From Streptomyces cyanogenus (GTDB lineage: Bacteria > Actinomycetota > Actinomycetes > Streptomycetales > Streptomycetaceae), in assembly GCF_017526105.1 (NCBI RefSeq), contig NZ_CP071839.1:1918501-1982500 (forward strand): a stretch of DNA of 64,000 bases, in the 5' to 3' direction. The notes beneath the pieces were generated by a model that had not been told where the DNA came from, made no database searches, and saw only the letters and a list, made by a program, of their open reading frames with translations. Below are positions 16,310-24,960 of this stretch, piece after piece. Each line of letters starts with the position of its first letter. The first letter of the stretch is position 1. The position numbers were made by a program, and so were the translations under genes.

Positions 16310-17533
16310 TCACGGGGCGCGGTCCGGCAGGACCCCGCTGAGCAGGAACGCTACGTTCCGCTCGGTCTCCGTCCAGGCCCGGGTGTCGAGTTCGACGGAC
16401 TGGAGGAGGGCGCACTCGACCCGGTACCCGTGCTCGGTCAGATCGCGGCCGACGCGCTCGGCGGCGTCGCGGGTCGCGGCGTGCGTGACGATGCGCTGCG
16501 GACGCCGGTCGGCGACCGCGGAGACGACGGCCGGTCCCCCGCCGCCGACCCGCACGACGTCCGGCTCGGGCAGGCTTTCGAGGACGTGCGGGGCGCTGCC
16601 GTGGACGATCTGGAGCCGGACCCCGAAACGGCGCGCGGCGCCGTCGGTGCGGGCGCAGGCGCCCGGGTCGTGGTCGACGGCGATGACGGCCGCGCCGGCG
16701 CGCGCGGCCTCGGCGGCGAACGCGCCGCTGCCGCAGCCGATGTCCCACACGAGGTCGCCGATGCGGGGCCCGAGGCGGGCGAGTTGGGCGGCGCGCAGCA
16801 ACTGCGTCTCGCCCTCGCCGAGACCGCCGCCCGGTCCGGCACCGTAGCTCTCGTCGGGCTGCACCCAGCCGCGCGGGCCGGTGCCCGGGTCGCGGCCGGC
16901 GATCCAGCCGCCGCTCTCCCCGGCGCCGACGGGCCCGCCGATGATGATGACGACGTTGGGGTCGCGCCAGGTGTGGTCGGCGGCCTTGTCCGAGGTGACG
17001 ATGCTGACCTGTTCGCGCTCGGTGCCCAGTTCCTCGCAGACGACGAAGGTGCGGTGCACGCCCTCCAGCAGCAGGCCCAGTTCGGCGGGGCCGGCGCCCG
17101 GTGAGGTGAGGACGGCGACCTTGGTGTGGGCGCGGCAGACGTTCACGGCCCGGCGCAGGGTGCGCGGGTGGGCGACGACGACCTGGGCGTCGTCCCAGGG
17201 CATGCCGGCGCGGGCGAAGGCGGCGGCGACCGAGGAGACGCCGGGGACGACCTCCACTTCAAGGCCGAACTCCGGGGCGCGCAGGGTGCGTACGACGCCG
17301 AAGAAGCCGGGGTCGCCGTCGGCGAGCACGACCGCGGTGCCGCGGTGGGCCGCGATGCGGCGGGCGGCCAGGGCGAGGCTGCCGAGGCGGACGCGTTCGG
17401 CGGTGGGCGGCACCTCGGGCAGCGCCAGGTGGTGGGCGGCACCGGCCACGAGAGTGGCGGCGCCGAGGGCGGCGCGTGCCGCGGCGGTCAGCGGCGAGCC
17501 GTCCCAGCCGATCACCGTGACCCGGTCGGCCAT
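16310..17533 (-). CDS. cobL: Precorrin-6Y C5,15-methyltransferase (decarboxylating), CbiE-CbiT fusion
   Basis: 407 residues. Residues 1-205 are a tetrapyrrole methylase (CbiE) with VTVIGWDGSPL, ADGDPGFFGVV and VVPGVSSVAAAFARAG. Residues about 235-400 are a class I SAM methylase (CbiT) with DIGCGSGAFAAEAA and VRVGGGG. The fused form is CobL of the aerobic cobalamin pathway: it methylates C5 and C15 of precorrin-6B and removes the acetate carboxyl at C12. AGGAG lies 10 bases before the ATG. It stands next to bluB-cobT and cysG; other corrin ring genes are not in the window. Confidence 0.92.
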   Translation of the reverse strand: MADRVTVIGWDGSPLTAAARAALGAATLVAGAAHHLALPEVPPTAERVRLGSLALAARRIAAHRGTAVVLADGDPGFFGVVRTLRAPEFGLEVEVVPGVSSVAAAFARAGMPWDDAQVVVAHPRTLRRAVNVCRAHTKVAVLTSPGAGPAELGLLLEGVHRTFVVCEELGTEREQVSIVTSDKAADHTWRDPNVVIIIGGPVGAGESGGWIAGRDPGTGPRGWVQPDESYGAGPGGGLGEGETQLLRAAQLARLGPRIGDLVWDIGCGSGAFAAEAARAGAAVIAVDHDPGACARTDGAARRFGVRLQIVHGSAPHVLESLPEPDVVRVGGGGPAVVSAVADRRPQRIVTHAATRDAAERVGRDLTEHGYRVECALLQSVELDTRAWTETERNVAFLLSGVLPDRAP

Positions 17534-17623
17534 CGTCGTCAGTCTCCTGGGGTTCTGCGCAGGTCTTCGGGAACAGGAAGCCCGGGGCGGGCTCCGTGAG
17601 GGTACCTGGTGGAGCCCGGGGGC

Positions 17624-18262
17624 TCAGTTCCAGTCCGAGTACGAGGTGAAACCACCCGTGTCGGCGAGCTGCTCGCCGACACCGGCGAGGTCCTCCGGCA
17701 GCAGGCTCCAGACGATGACGTCGGTGCGCACCTCGGTCCAGGTGCCGTCCCCGGTTCTGGCGCGGGCTATCCAGGCGTTGCGCAGGACGCCCTCGCTGAT
17801 GCAGCCGATCTTCTGGGCCACCTGCTGGGAGGCGGTGTTGTCGGCGGCGGTGCGCAGTTCGAGCCGCTCGAACTTCCGGTCGTGGAAGAGCCACTGGGCG
17901 GTGGCGAGGGCCGCTTCGGAGGCGTAGCCCTCGCCGCGGGCCCAGGGAGCGACGACGTAGGCGATCTCGCTGGACCGTACGCGCCAGTCGGTGTTCCTCA
18001 GGTGGACGATGCCGACGAGCCGCTGGGTGAGGAACTCGGTGACGGCGAGGACGATGCCGCGGCCGGCGGTGCGCTCCTCGGGGGCCAGCCGGGTGATCCA
18101 CTCGCGGGCGTCGGCCTCGGTGTAGGGGTGCGCGACGGTGGTCCAGGCGACGACCTGCTCGTCGTTCATCATCTCGGCCAGGGCGGGCACGTCGTCCTCG
18201 TCGAGGGGGCGCAGCACCAACCGCTCCGTGCTGATGGAGATGTTGGGGAAGGTGCTCGTCAT
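17624..18262 (-). CDS. GNAT-family N-acetyltransferase (RimJ/RimL type)
   Basis: 212 residues with the RimL-like opening ISTERLVLRPLDEDDV, beta-strand core GIVHLRN, the acetyl-CoA loop WARGEGYASEAALA and the closing ELRTAADNTASQQVAQKIG followed by EGVLRN. This pattern is that of enzymes that acetylate ribosomal protein N-termini or amino acids and antibiotics. The specific substrate is unknown. It lies between cobL and metQ, with no overlap to either. Confidence 0.85.
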   Translation of the reverse strand: MTSTFPNISISTERLVLRPLDEDDVPALAEMMNDEQVVAWTTVAHPYTEADAREWITRLAPEERTAGRGIVLAVTEFLTQRLVGIVHLRNTDWRVRSSEIAYVVAPWARGEGYASEAALATAQWLFHDRKFERLELRTAADNTASQQVAQKIGCISEGVLRNAWIARARTGDGTWTEVRTDVIVWSLLPEDLAGVGEQLADTGGFTSYSDWN

Positions 18263-18361
18263 GCGCCGCTCCGTAACCTTCGGAAAATCCTCGAAAGACC
18301 GTACGGGCCGTCAGGCCTGCTGAACTGCCCAGCATGCAGCATGAAACCACTGAACAGCACA

Positions 18362-18396
18362 ACGGGGTCCACACCCGGTGAGGGAGCGGACCCCGT
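18362..18396. terminator. Terminator after metQ
   Basis: Arms ACGGGGTCC (18362-18370) and GGACCCCGT (18388-18396) with a 17-nt loop, located downstream of metQ on the minus strand. Confidence 0.6.
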
Positions 18397-18468
18397 GCGT
18401 GGCGAAACGCCGTGTGCGTGCCGTCAGCCGCCGGTCGGCGGCAGGACGGGCCCGTGGTACCTGTCGGC

Positions 18469-19299
18469 TCAGAACGACGGGATGACGGAGCCCTGGTACT
18501 TGTCCTCGATGAACTTCTTGACCTCGGGCGAGGTGAGGAGCTTCGCGAGCTTCTTGACCCGCGGGTCCGACTCGTCGCCCTTCTTCACGGCGAGGAAGTT
18601 GCCGTACGGGCTGTTCTTGGCGGACTCCAGGACCAGCGCCTCCTTGGCCGGCTTGAGGCCGGCGGAGATGGCGTAGTTGCCGTTGATCACGGCCGCGTCC
18701 ACGTCGTCCAGGGAGCGTGCGGTCTGGGCCGCCTCGACCTCCTTGAACTTGAGGTTCTTGGGGTTCTTGGTGATGTCCTGCGGGGTGGCCTCGGAGCCGA
18801 CGCCGTCCTTGAGGGTGATGAGCCCGTTGGCGGCGAGCAGCTTCAGTGCACGGGCCTCGTTGACGGCGTCGTTCGGCACGGCGATGGTCGCACCGCTCTT
18901 CAGGGCGTCGGCCTTCTTGATCTTGTGGGAGTAGAGGCCGAGCGGCTCCAGGTGCACCGTGACGACGGGCACGATGTGGGTGCCGCGCTTCTTGTTGAAG
19001 TCGTCCAGGTACGGCTGGTTCTGGAAGTAGTTGGCGTCCACCGAGCCGTCCTCGGTCGCCGTGTTCGGCGTGATGTAGTCGGTGAACTCCTTGACCTCCA
19101 GGTCGAGGCCCGCCTTCTTCGCCAGCTTGTCCTTGACGAAGTCGAGGATCTCGGCGTGCGGGGTCGGGCTCGCGGCGACGACCAGCGGGCCGTTGCGGTC
19201 GGAGGAGCCGGAGTCCTTGCCGGAGCCGCAGGCGGTCAGCCCGAGGGTGAGGGCTCCGGTGGCGAGGACGGCGGTGGTGAGCTTGGCGGTGTTACGCAC
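18469..19299 (-). CDS. metQ: MetQ/NlpA-family methionine-binding lipoprotein
   Basis: 276 residues with a lipoprotein signal: charged start, hydrophobic core and lipobox LTAC at about residues 21-24. The mature part contains VVAASPTPHAEILDFVKD, NYFQNQPYLDDFN and AVPNDAVNEARALKLL, characteristic of the NlpA family, and ends in EDKYQGSVIPSF. It captures methionine outside the membrane and delivers it to MetI. It is the last gene of metNIQ, which has the order ATPase, permease, binding protein. Confidence 0.92.
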   Translation of the reverse strand: MRNTAKLTTAVLATGALTLGLTACGSGKDSGSSDRNGPLVVAASPTPHAEILDFVKDKLAKKAGLDLEVKEFTDYITPNTATEDGSVDANYFQNQPYLDDFNKKRGTHIVPVVTVHLEPLGLYSHKIKKADALKSGATIAVPNDAVNEARALKLLAANGLITLKDGVGSEATPQDITKNPKNLKFKEVEAAQTARSLDDVDAAVINGNYAISAGLKPAKEALVLESAKNSPYGNFLAVKKGDESDPRVKKLAKLLTSPEVKKFIEDKYQGSVIPSF

Positions 19300-19364
19300 G
19301 AAAAGTGCCTTTCCTTAAGGGTGGTGCGACCCCGTGTATGGGTGGTACGGGGAGTCTGAGGGGG

Positions 19365-20102
19365 TTACGCGACCTTGCCGACGTCGGCCGCCGCGGGCTC
19401 CTTGGCCTTCAGCAGGCGGAGCTTGGGCGCGGGGCCGGACCGGCCGCCCCGGCGGTGCAGGGCGCGGGCCGCGTAGTCGCCGGCGAACTGGATGACGGAG
19501 ATGACGACGGCGAGGATCGCGACGGTGATCCACATCATCTGGGTCTCGAAGCGCTGGTAGCCGTAGCGGATGGCGATGTCTCCGAGGCCGCCGGCGCCGA
19601 CCGTGCCGGCCATGGCCGAGTAGCCGATGAGGGCGACGATCGTGGTGGTGGTGCTGGCGATCAGGGAGGGCAGCGACTCCGGTACGAGCACCTTGCGGAC
19701 GATGGTCCAGGTGTTGCCGCCCATCGACTGGACGGCCTCGACGAGCCCGCCGTCCACTTCGCGGACGGCCGTCTCGACCAGGCGCGCGAAGAAGGGGATC
19801 GCGCCGATGGCGAGCGGCACGATGGCGGCCTCGCGGCCGATGGTCGTCCCGGTGATCGAACGGGTGAGACCCATCAGCGCGACCATCAGGATGATGAACG
19901 GCATGGAGCGGGCGACGTTCACGACCTGCCCGATGACCTTGTTGGCGACGACGTTCTGCAGCAGGCCGCCCCGGTCCGTCAGGACCAGGAGGATGCCCAG
20001 CGGAAGGCCGCCGACGACGGCGATCAGGGTGGACCAGCCGACCATGTACAGCGTGTCCCAACACGCCTGCGACAGCAGCGGCTGCATCTCCGGCCAGGTC
20101 AC
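19365..20102 (-). CDS. metI: D-methionine ABC transporter permease
   Basis: 245 residues with about five TM helices (roughly 20-45, 60-82, 88-110, 150-175 and 195-215). The cytoplasmic coupling loop EAVQSMGGNTWTIVRKVLVPE (the EAA motif) contacts MetN. The ARSMPFIILMVALMGLTR segment is typical of MetI. The ATG overlaps the metN stop by 4 bp, so translation is coupled. The C-terminus carries a basic 25-residue tail that may be specific to this lineage. Confidence 0.92.
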   Translation of the reverse strand: MTWPEMQPLLSQACWDTLYMVGWSTLIAVVGGLPLGILLVLTDRGGLLQNVVANKVIGQVVNVARSMPFIILMVALMGLTRSITGTTIGREAAIVPLAIGAIPFFARLVETAVREVDGGLVEAVQSMGGNTWTIVRKVLVPESLPSLIASTTTTIVALIGYSAMAGTVGAGGLGDIAIRYGYQRFETQMMWITVAILAVVISVIQFAGDYAARALHRRGGRSGPAPKLRLLKAKEPAAADVGKVA

Positions 20103-21133
20103 TTGGCACCTTCCTTCACCAGCAGGCTCTCCTGGCCCACCACGTCGATCTGCAGGCCCTGTTCGCGCAGGAATCCGACCGGCACCACGTTGTCCTCGTA
20201 ACGACCGGGCAGTTCGATGCGCATGCGGCCGATCTGGAGGCCGCCGACGGTGTCGATGGCGGCGCCGAGGATCGAGATGTCGATGTTGTACGTACGCGAG
20301 AGCTGGGAGATGACCGGCTGGGTGGCGGCCTCGCCGTGGAAGGTGACGTCGAGGACGGTCCGGTCGGCGCCGGTCGCCTCGCCGCCCACCGGGAAGAGCG
20401 CGGCGGCGAGCTCGGAGCCCGGGGTGGCGAGCAGCTCGCTGACCGTGCCGGACTCCACGATCCGGCCCTTCTCCATCAGGGCGGCCGAGTCGCAGATCGA
20501 CTTCACGACGTCCATCTCGTGGGTGATGAGCAGGACGGTCAGGCCCAGCTGGCGGTTCAGGTCGCGCAGCAGCTGGAGGATGGACCGGGTGGTCTCGGGG
20601 TCGAGGGCGCTGGTGGCCTCGTCGGAGAGGAGCACCTTGGGGTCGCCGGCGAGGGCACGCGCGATGCCGACGCGCTGCTTCTGACCGCCGGAGAGCTGGG
20701 CGGGGTAGGCCTTCGCCTTGTCGGCGAGGCCGACCAGGTCGAGCAGTTCCAGCGCCTTGCGGGAGCGGGCCCGGCCCGCTTGGCCGAGGATCTCCAGCGG
20801 CAGCTCGACGTTGTCCTGCACGGTCCGCGAGGACAGCAGGTTGAAGTGCTGGAAGACCATGCCGATCCGGCTGCGCGCCCGGCGCAGTTCCCTGCCGGCG
20901 CGCGGGCCGCGGCCGGCCAGGGCGGTGAGGTCCTGCCCGGCGACGGTCACGGTGCCGGAGGTGGGGCGCTCCAGCAGGTTGACGCAGCGGATGAGGGAGG
21001 ACTTGCCGGCGCCGGACTGGCCGATGACGCCGTAGACCTCGCCTTCGCGGACGTGGAGATCGACGCCGTCGAGGGCGGTGACCTCACGGCCGCGGGAGCG
21101 GTAGACCTTGGTCAGGCCCGAGGTGGTGATCAC
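20099..21133 (-). CDS. metN: Methionine ABC transporter ATP-binding protein
   Basis: 344 residues: Walker A GQSGAGKSS (about 39-47), Q loop FQHFNLLSSRTV, signature LSGGQKQRVGIARAL, Walker B VLLSDEATSALDP, and H loop ITHEMDV. The C-terminal NIL domain (about 265-340, with YNIDISILGAAID) is the regulatory methionine-binding domain of MetN. The GTG start is chosen because conservation begins with ITTSGLTKVYRSRG. A leader ORF and hairpins lie in the 200 bp upstream. Confidence 0.93.
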   Translation of the reverse strand: MITTSGLTKVYRSRGREVTALDGVDLHVREGEVYGVIGQSGAGKSSLIRCVNLLERPTSGTVTVAGQDLTALAGRGPRAGRELRRARSRIGMVFQHFNLLSSRTVQDNVELPLEILGQAGRARSRKALELLDLVGLADKAKAYPAQLSGGQKQRVGIARALAGDPKVLLSDEATSALDPETTRSILQLLRDLNRQLGLTVLLITHEMDVVKSICDSAALMEKGRIVESGTVSELLATPGSELAAALFPVGGEATGADRTVLDVTFHGEAATQPVISQLSRTYNIDISILGAAIDTVGGLQIGRMRIELPGRYEDNVVPVGFLREQGLQIDVVGQESLLVKEGAK

Positions 21134-21264
21134 GTGGGTTTCCGTCACTGTCGAGTGCACGGGCGTGGGTGTGCCCGGGCACGGGTGCATGCGGTTCCGG
21201 CATGGAGGGTGGTGCTTCGTCTCGTGCGGTCTGCGGCGCACGGACATGCCACGGCTCTCGCTTC

Positions 21265-21328
21265 GGGGCTCCCCCACCCTCGGCTTCGCTCGAGCGGGGG
21301 CCCCATGGCTCAGCTGATGCGGGGGCCC
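21265..21328 (-). promoter_or_regulatory. Mutually exclusive hairpins between the leader peptide and metN
   Basis: The central segment GGGGGCCCC (21296-21304) can pair either with 21322-21328 (7 G/C pairs, right after the leader stop codon) or with GGGG-CT-CCCCC at 21265-21275 (9 pairs with a 2-nt bulge). The two structures cannot coexist, which is the logic of an attenuator. The second arm resembles a common GC-rich Streptomyces intergenic hairpin, so it may also be a dispersed repeat. Confidence 0.45.
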
Positions 21329-21329
21329 T

Positions 21330-21428
21330 CTAGAAGGCGCACATTCGACACATCAGGCGACACATACAACGAGCACCGGGCGTCATGGTCGCCTCGGTCG
21401 CAAGGGTGCGGCTGCTCGTCGTGGTCAT
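21330..21428 (-). CDS. Cys/Met-rich leader peptide upstream of metNIQ (32 aa)
   Basis: A 32-codon frame ends ARCMCRLMCRMCAF and stop TAG: four Cys and three Met in the last 12 residues. Three of the four Cys codons are TGT and one Arg is CGA, both uncommon in a high-GC genome. The ATG at 21428 has no RBS; the internal ATG at 21386 has GAGGCGACC before it and would give an 18-residue peptide with the same tail. The position (about 200 bp upstream of metN, followed by hairpins) fits a cis-acting leader sensing sulfur amino acid supply. Confidence 0.6.
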   Translation of the reverse strand: MTTTSSRTLATEATMTPGARCMCRLMCRMCAF

Positions 21429-21791
21429 GCGATCAGTAAACCAGACGAACGGTCCTGACCGGCCGCGGCCGTCCGCATGGTGGACAGCGGCGGACAGGGC
21501 CGGCCGGCCGCTCGGCCCCGGACGGCGATGTGCACTCCCCCGCCGGTGGCCAGTCCCGACAAGGCCGACGGCTCCCGCACCACCGGGTCGGCGTCCGGTT
21601 CGTCGGCCCGGCGGGTTGTGGCCAATGCCACGGTGCCACGGCGGGCGGCCCGGCCGCGGTCCGGCCGTCCGCCCGTGCAACTCCACGCGTGCGCACTCCT
21701 CCGCGGTGCTCCCGCACGCCCGTGCCGTGGGGGTCCCCCGTACGGCAGGGGCGGCGGCTGCGGCCCGTTTGCGCCGTAATAGGGTCGCGGC
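21429..21791. other. Divergent intergenic region
   Basis: About 360 bp without a convincing gene, between the metNIQ leader (minus) and a small membrane protein operon (plus). It contains the promoter for each, including the TAGGGT element just before 21792. Several open frames here have Arg/Pro-rich shadow composition and were discarded. Confidence 0.5.
21780..21785 (+). promoter_or_regulatory. -10 box of a leaderless promoter
   Basis: TAGGGT ends 6 nt before the ATG at 21792, so the transcript should begin at the start codon. The -35 is not clear. Confidence 0.5.
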
Positions 21792-22151
21792 ATGCTCAAT
21801 GTCCTGACGCTGGTGACCGGGGTCGCCGCGCTGTTGCTCGCCGCGTGGTGCGGCTGGGCCGCGTACCGCGACCAGCCGACGAAGGACTGGCACTTCATCG
21901 GCATGGCCGTGGTGTCGCTGCTGGCCTTCGTCCAGCTGGCGATCGGCATCGTGCAGCTGGCGCGGGGCGAGAAGCCGGAGCAGGGCACGACGATCTTCGT
22001 GGCGTATCTGCTGGGCGCGTTCGCGTGCGTGCCGGCGGCGGGCCTGATGTCGCTGGCCGAGCGGACCCGCTGGGGCTCGGTGACGGTCGCCGCCGGCGGT
22101 GTGGTGCTGGCCGTCCTGGAAGTGCGGCTCTACGACATCTGGGGAGGCTGA
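21792..22151 (+). CDS. Small four-helix membrane protein (119 aa)
   Basis: Four hydrophobic segments (about 3-23, 36-57, 70-86 and 93-112) with short loops. It opens MLNVLTLVTGVAALLLAAW and ends LYDIWGG. No catalytic motif is seen. It forms a two-gene operon with the next gene, which starts 1 nt after this stop. Unknown function; probably an integral inner-membrane protein conserved in Streptomyces. Confidence 0.75.
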   Translation: MLNVLTLVTGVAALLLAAWCGWAAYRDQPTKDWHFIGMAVVSLLAFVQLAIGIVQLARGEKPEQGTTIFVAYLLGAFACVPAAGLMSLAERTRWGSVTVAAGGVVLAVLEVRLYDIWGG

Positions 22152-22152
22152 G

Positions 22153-22572
22153 GTGACCGCGGTGGAGGAGAAGCCGGTCCGGCTGATCGGCGGGCCGGGC
22201 ATGCTGCTCGTCTGGTTCTACGGCGTGATGGTGGTCGGCGCGGTGTCGCGCTCGGCGTACCAGATCGCCACGGAGTTCGACCGGGCGCCGCTCGCCTACT
22301 CCCTGTCGGCGGTGGCGGGCCTGGTGTACGCCTTCATCACCTACACCCTGATCCGGGGCGGGGAGAGGGCCCGGCGGGCGGCGTTGGTGTGCTGCGCCGC
22401 CGAGCTCGCGGGTGTCCTTCTCGTCGGTACGTGGACCCTGGTCGACCGGTCGGCGTTCCCGGACGCGACCGTGTGGTCGTACTACGGGGCCGGGTACGTC
22501 TTCATCCCGGTGCTGCTGCCGGTCTCCGCGGTGTACTGGTTGCGGAAGGCGCGGGAACGCGGCGGTTCCTGA
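22153..22572 (+). CDS. Small membrane protein (139 aa), partner of the preceding gene
   Basis: Starts at GTG with GGGGAGG just upstream, inside the end of the previous gene. Four hydrophobic segments (about 15-36, 47-68, 76-97 and 110-131) and a basic C-terminus. The tight spacing suggests the two proteins work together in the membrane. No family was recognised. Confidence 0.75.
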   Translation: MTAVEEKPVRLIGGPGMLLVWFYGVMVVGAVSRSAYQIATEFDRAPLAYSLSAVAGLVYAFITYTLIRGGERARRAALVCCAAELAGVLLVGTWTLVDRSAFPDATVWSYYGAGYVFIPVLLPVSAVYWLRKARERGGS

Positions 22573-22643
22573 GGAGGGTCCGTGGCCGCGGGCCGTCCGT
22601 GGTCGCCCCCGCGGTTCACCCGCCCCTCGCGGGGCGCTCTCCC

Positions 22644-23141
22644 TCACGCCGTCTGGACGAAAGCCCCCGCCTGCTTCTCCAGGATGATCATCTCCACCCC
22701 GTCGTCGCCCTTGGCCCGGCCCACCGTCTGGTAGCCGACCCGGCGGTACAGGCGCAGGTTGCCCTCGCTGCGGTGGCCGGTGAAGAGGCGGAACCTCTTG
22801 GCGCCGCGCTCCGACTCCAGCGCCGTCTCCGCCGCGCGCAGCAGCCGCGCGCCGATGCCGTGGCCCTGGAGGCGGGGGTGGACGCAGAGCTTGCCGATGG
22901 CCGCCGCGCCGTCCTCGGTGAGCTTGCCGCGCACCGAGCCGACCACCTCCTCGCCGAGCCGGGCGACGAAGACGCAGTCGGAGGCGACCTCCTGACGGAC
23001 GGAGTCCAGGGTCTGCACGAGCGGGTCGATGCGGTAGTTGCCGTACAGCGCCGCCTCGCCCTGGAAGCACAGGTACTGGAGCCGGAAGATCTGCTCCGCG
23101 TCCTGCTCGGTCGCCACCGAGATGGTCACGCTCATGCCCAT
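22644..23141 (-). CDS. GNAT-family N-acetyltransferase
   Basis: 165 residues. Core motifs are GKLCVHPRLQGHGIGARLL (acetyl-CoA pyrophosphate loop Q-x-x-G-I-G) and NLRLYRRVGYQ. The start at 23141 has GGGAGG 9 nt upstream; a second ATG two codons later is possible. The substrate is unknown. It converges with the small membrane protein operon. Confidence 0.85.
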   Translation of the reverse strand: MGMSVTISVATEQDAEQIFRLQYLCFQGEAALYGNYRIDPLVQTLDSVRQEVASDCVFVARLGEEVVGSVRGKLTEDGAAAIGKLCVHPRLQGHGIGARLLRAAETALESERGAKRFRLFTGHRSEGNLRLYRRVGYQTVGRAKGDDGVEMIILEKQAGAFVQTA

Positions 23142-23186
23142 GTGCGCACGCCTCCCGCTCACCTGATCACCTGCCGTCGCCTACTC

Positions 23187-23693
23187 CTATCCCCGCGCTT
23201 CGCAGGCCGCAACCTCCGGCGCGAGCAATCGACGCAGACATCCCAGACATCGGGAACGTTCCGGGCCCAGACTGCCCTGTGAGATACCCAACTCCCCCGC
23301 GATCTCCTGGTATGTCAGGTCCTTCGGCGAGAGCAGCGCCTCCAGGAGGCGGGGGCAGCGGCCGGGCAGCCGGCGGACCGCCTCCCGCAGCGCGCGGTAC
23401 CGGGCGGCGGTCAGGACGTGCTGTTCGGGTCCGGGGCGCAGGTCGTCGGCCGGTTCACCCTCGTACGGCCGTTCCAGGCGGCGGGTGCGGCGGGTGCGGC
23501 GGGCCTCGGCGCGGACGGCCCTGCGCAGCCAGCCCTGGGGGTCCGGCGGAGGCCCGTCGGTCTCCAGCCGCTCCAGGAGCCGCAGCCAGACGGCCTGCTC
23601 CAGGTCACCCGGCTCGCTTCCGGCGGCCTGAGCCTCGGCGGAGGCCTCGGCGGTGAGCAGAGGGTGCAGGGCGGCCAGCAGGTCGTGCGTCAT
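23187..23693 (-). CDS. Short ECF-like RNA polymerase sigma factor
   Basis: 168 residues. An N-terminal region 2-like part (about 25-65: DLEQAVWLRLLER followed by PQGWLRRAVRAEARRT) leads to a region 4-like helix-turn-helix (about 105-155: LREAVRRLPGRCPRLLEALL, then LTYQEIAGELGISQGSLGPERSRCL). This is sigma-70-like but short, with no anti-sigma gene next to it. It may belong to an orphan ECF group. Preceded by two hairpins that end the glpQ transcript. Confidence 0.75.
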   Translation of the reverse strand: MTHDLLAALHPLLTAEASAEAQAAGSEPGDLEQAVWLRLLERLETDGPPPDPQGWLRRAVRAEARRTRRTRRLERPYEGEPADDLRPGPEQHVLTAARYRALREAVRRLPGRCPRLLEALLSPKDLTYQEIAGELGISQGSLGPERSRCLGCLRRLLAPEVAACEARG

Positions 23694-23706
23694 ATGCGGA
23701 AGACGA

Positions 23707-23759
23707 GCCGCCCCGGCGGGGAGTTGCCGGGGCGGCACACAGTCACCCCGAACGGGGTG
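23707..23759. terminator. Tandem hairpins after glpQ
   Basis: Hairpin 1 has 10-bp arms (GCCGCCCCGG at 23707-23716 and its complement at 23727-23736). Hairpin 2 is CACCCCG-AA-CGGGGTG at 23744-23759. Both lie between glpQ and the sigma factor gene, so these genes are probably separate transcription units. Confidence 0.7.
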
Positions 23760-23784
23760 CGGGGCGGTGCGGTGGTTGACGCCG

Positions 23785-24960
23785 TCAGCCCTTCAGGAAG
23801 TCGGCGCGGGCGAGCAGCCCGGTGTCGGCGTTGTCGGTGAAGACGCCGTCGATACCGGTGGCGAAGTACCGCTTGAAGGCGCCGAAGACGTCACCGTAGG
23901 CGTCGGCCGCCCCGCCCTTGCGGTACTCGGCGGGCAGGAAGGGGTTCTCGTTGCGCATCGTGTACGGGTGCAGCACGAGGCCGACCTTGTGCGCGTCGGC
24001 GACCAGGGTGGTCGGCTCGGCGAGGGTGCCGTCCGCCTTCTTCGGGATGATCAGGTCCAGGGTGGGGCCGATGCCCTGGGCGTAGCCGGCGATCTCGCGC
24101 AGCCCCTTGGGCGTGACGAGGTCGGCGACCGTCCGCGGGTCCTTCGCCTCGACGAAGTCGTACGGGCGGCTGTCGGCCGAGGAGAGCAGGACGACGAGCG
24201 GGTTGTCGACCAGCCGGTTCAGCCGCTGGATGCTGGTGGGTTCGAAGGACTGCAGGATGACCGGGGAGTTGCGGCCGTCCTTGCCGTACTTGCGCAGCAG
24301 CTTCGCCACCCGCTCCTCCAGACCGAGGCCCAGCTTGCGGAAGTAGGTGGGGTGCTTGGTCTCCGGGTAGATCCAGACCTGCCGGCCGCGCTTGCGGGTC
24401 TGCTCGTCCTGCCACCTGAGGACCTCTTCGAAGGTGGGGATCTCCCAGCGGCCGTTGTAGAGGGTGTTGTGCGGCCGGTTGGCCGGGATGCGCTCCACGG
24501 CGCGCAGCGTCTTCAGCTCGGCGAGCGTGAAGTCCTCGGTGAACCAGCCGGTGGTGGAGACGCCGTCCACGACCTTGGTGGTCTTCCGGCCGGCGAACTC
24601 CGGACGGGAGGCGACGTCCGTCGTGCCGCCGATCTCCGGCTCGTGCCGGCAGACCAGGTGGCCGTCCTTGGTGGGTACCAGGTCGCCCGCCTCGACCACG
24701 TCGGCGCCGAGGTCCAGGGCCAGGTCGTACGAGCCGAACGTGTGCTCGGGGCGGTAGCCGCTGGCACCCCGGTGGCCGATGATCGTCGGCACCGGCAGGC
24801 TCTTCAGCCCGCGCCCGCCGGGTCCGGCCGTCCGGGTCTCGGCGGCCCCGGCCGCCCCGGGCAGTCCGAGGACCGCTCCGCCCGCGCCGAGCACCGCGGC
24901 GCCGAGCAGCGCCCGCCGTCCCGTTCCCTGTGTCCGCCCGTTCGCCTGGTCGCTGTCCAT
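23785..24960 (-). CDS. glpQ: Secreted glycerophosphodiester phosphodiesterase
   Basis: 391 residues with a Tat-type signal (TGRRALLGAAVLGAGGAV, then AGA-A cleavage near residue 39). Catalytic motifs of the GDPD family: IIGHRGASGYRPEHT, DVVEAGDLVPTKDGHLVCRHE with the metal-binding E and D, and WIYPETKHPTYF. It hydrolyses glycerophosphodiesters from phospholipids or teichoic acids to sn-glycerol-3-phosphate outside the cell, supplying phosphate. AGGAGG lies 8 nt before the ATG. A row of PHO-box-like 11-mers lies about 210 bp upstream. Confidence 0.92.
   Translation of the reverse strand: MDSDQANGRTQGTGRRALLGAAVLGAGGAVLGLPGAAGAAETRTAGPGGRGLKSLPVPTIIGHRGASGYRPEHTFGSYDLALDLGADVVEAGDLVPTKDGHLVCRHEPEIGGTTDVASRPEFAGRKTTKVVDGVSTTGWFTEDFTLAELKTLRAVERIPANRPHNTLYNGRWEIPTFEEVLRWQDEQTRKRGRQVWIYPETKHPTYFRKLGLGLEERVAKLLRKYGKDGRNSPVILQSFEPTSIQRLNRLVDNPLVVLLSSADSRPYDFVEAKDPRTVADLVTPKGLREIAGYAQGIGPTLDLIIPKKADGTLAEPTTLVADAHKVGLVLHPYTMRNENPFLPAEYRKGGAADAYGDVFGAFKRYFATGIDGVFTDNADTGLLARADFLKG

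Noticed and set aside
21134..21428. SAM riboswitch upstream of metN
   Set aside because: No SAM-I, SAM-II or SAM-IV core was recognisable; the leader peptide and hairpins explain the region better. A covariance model search would be decisive.
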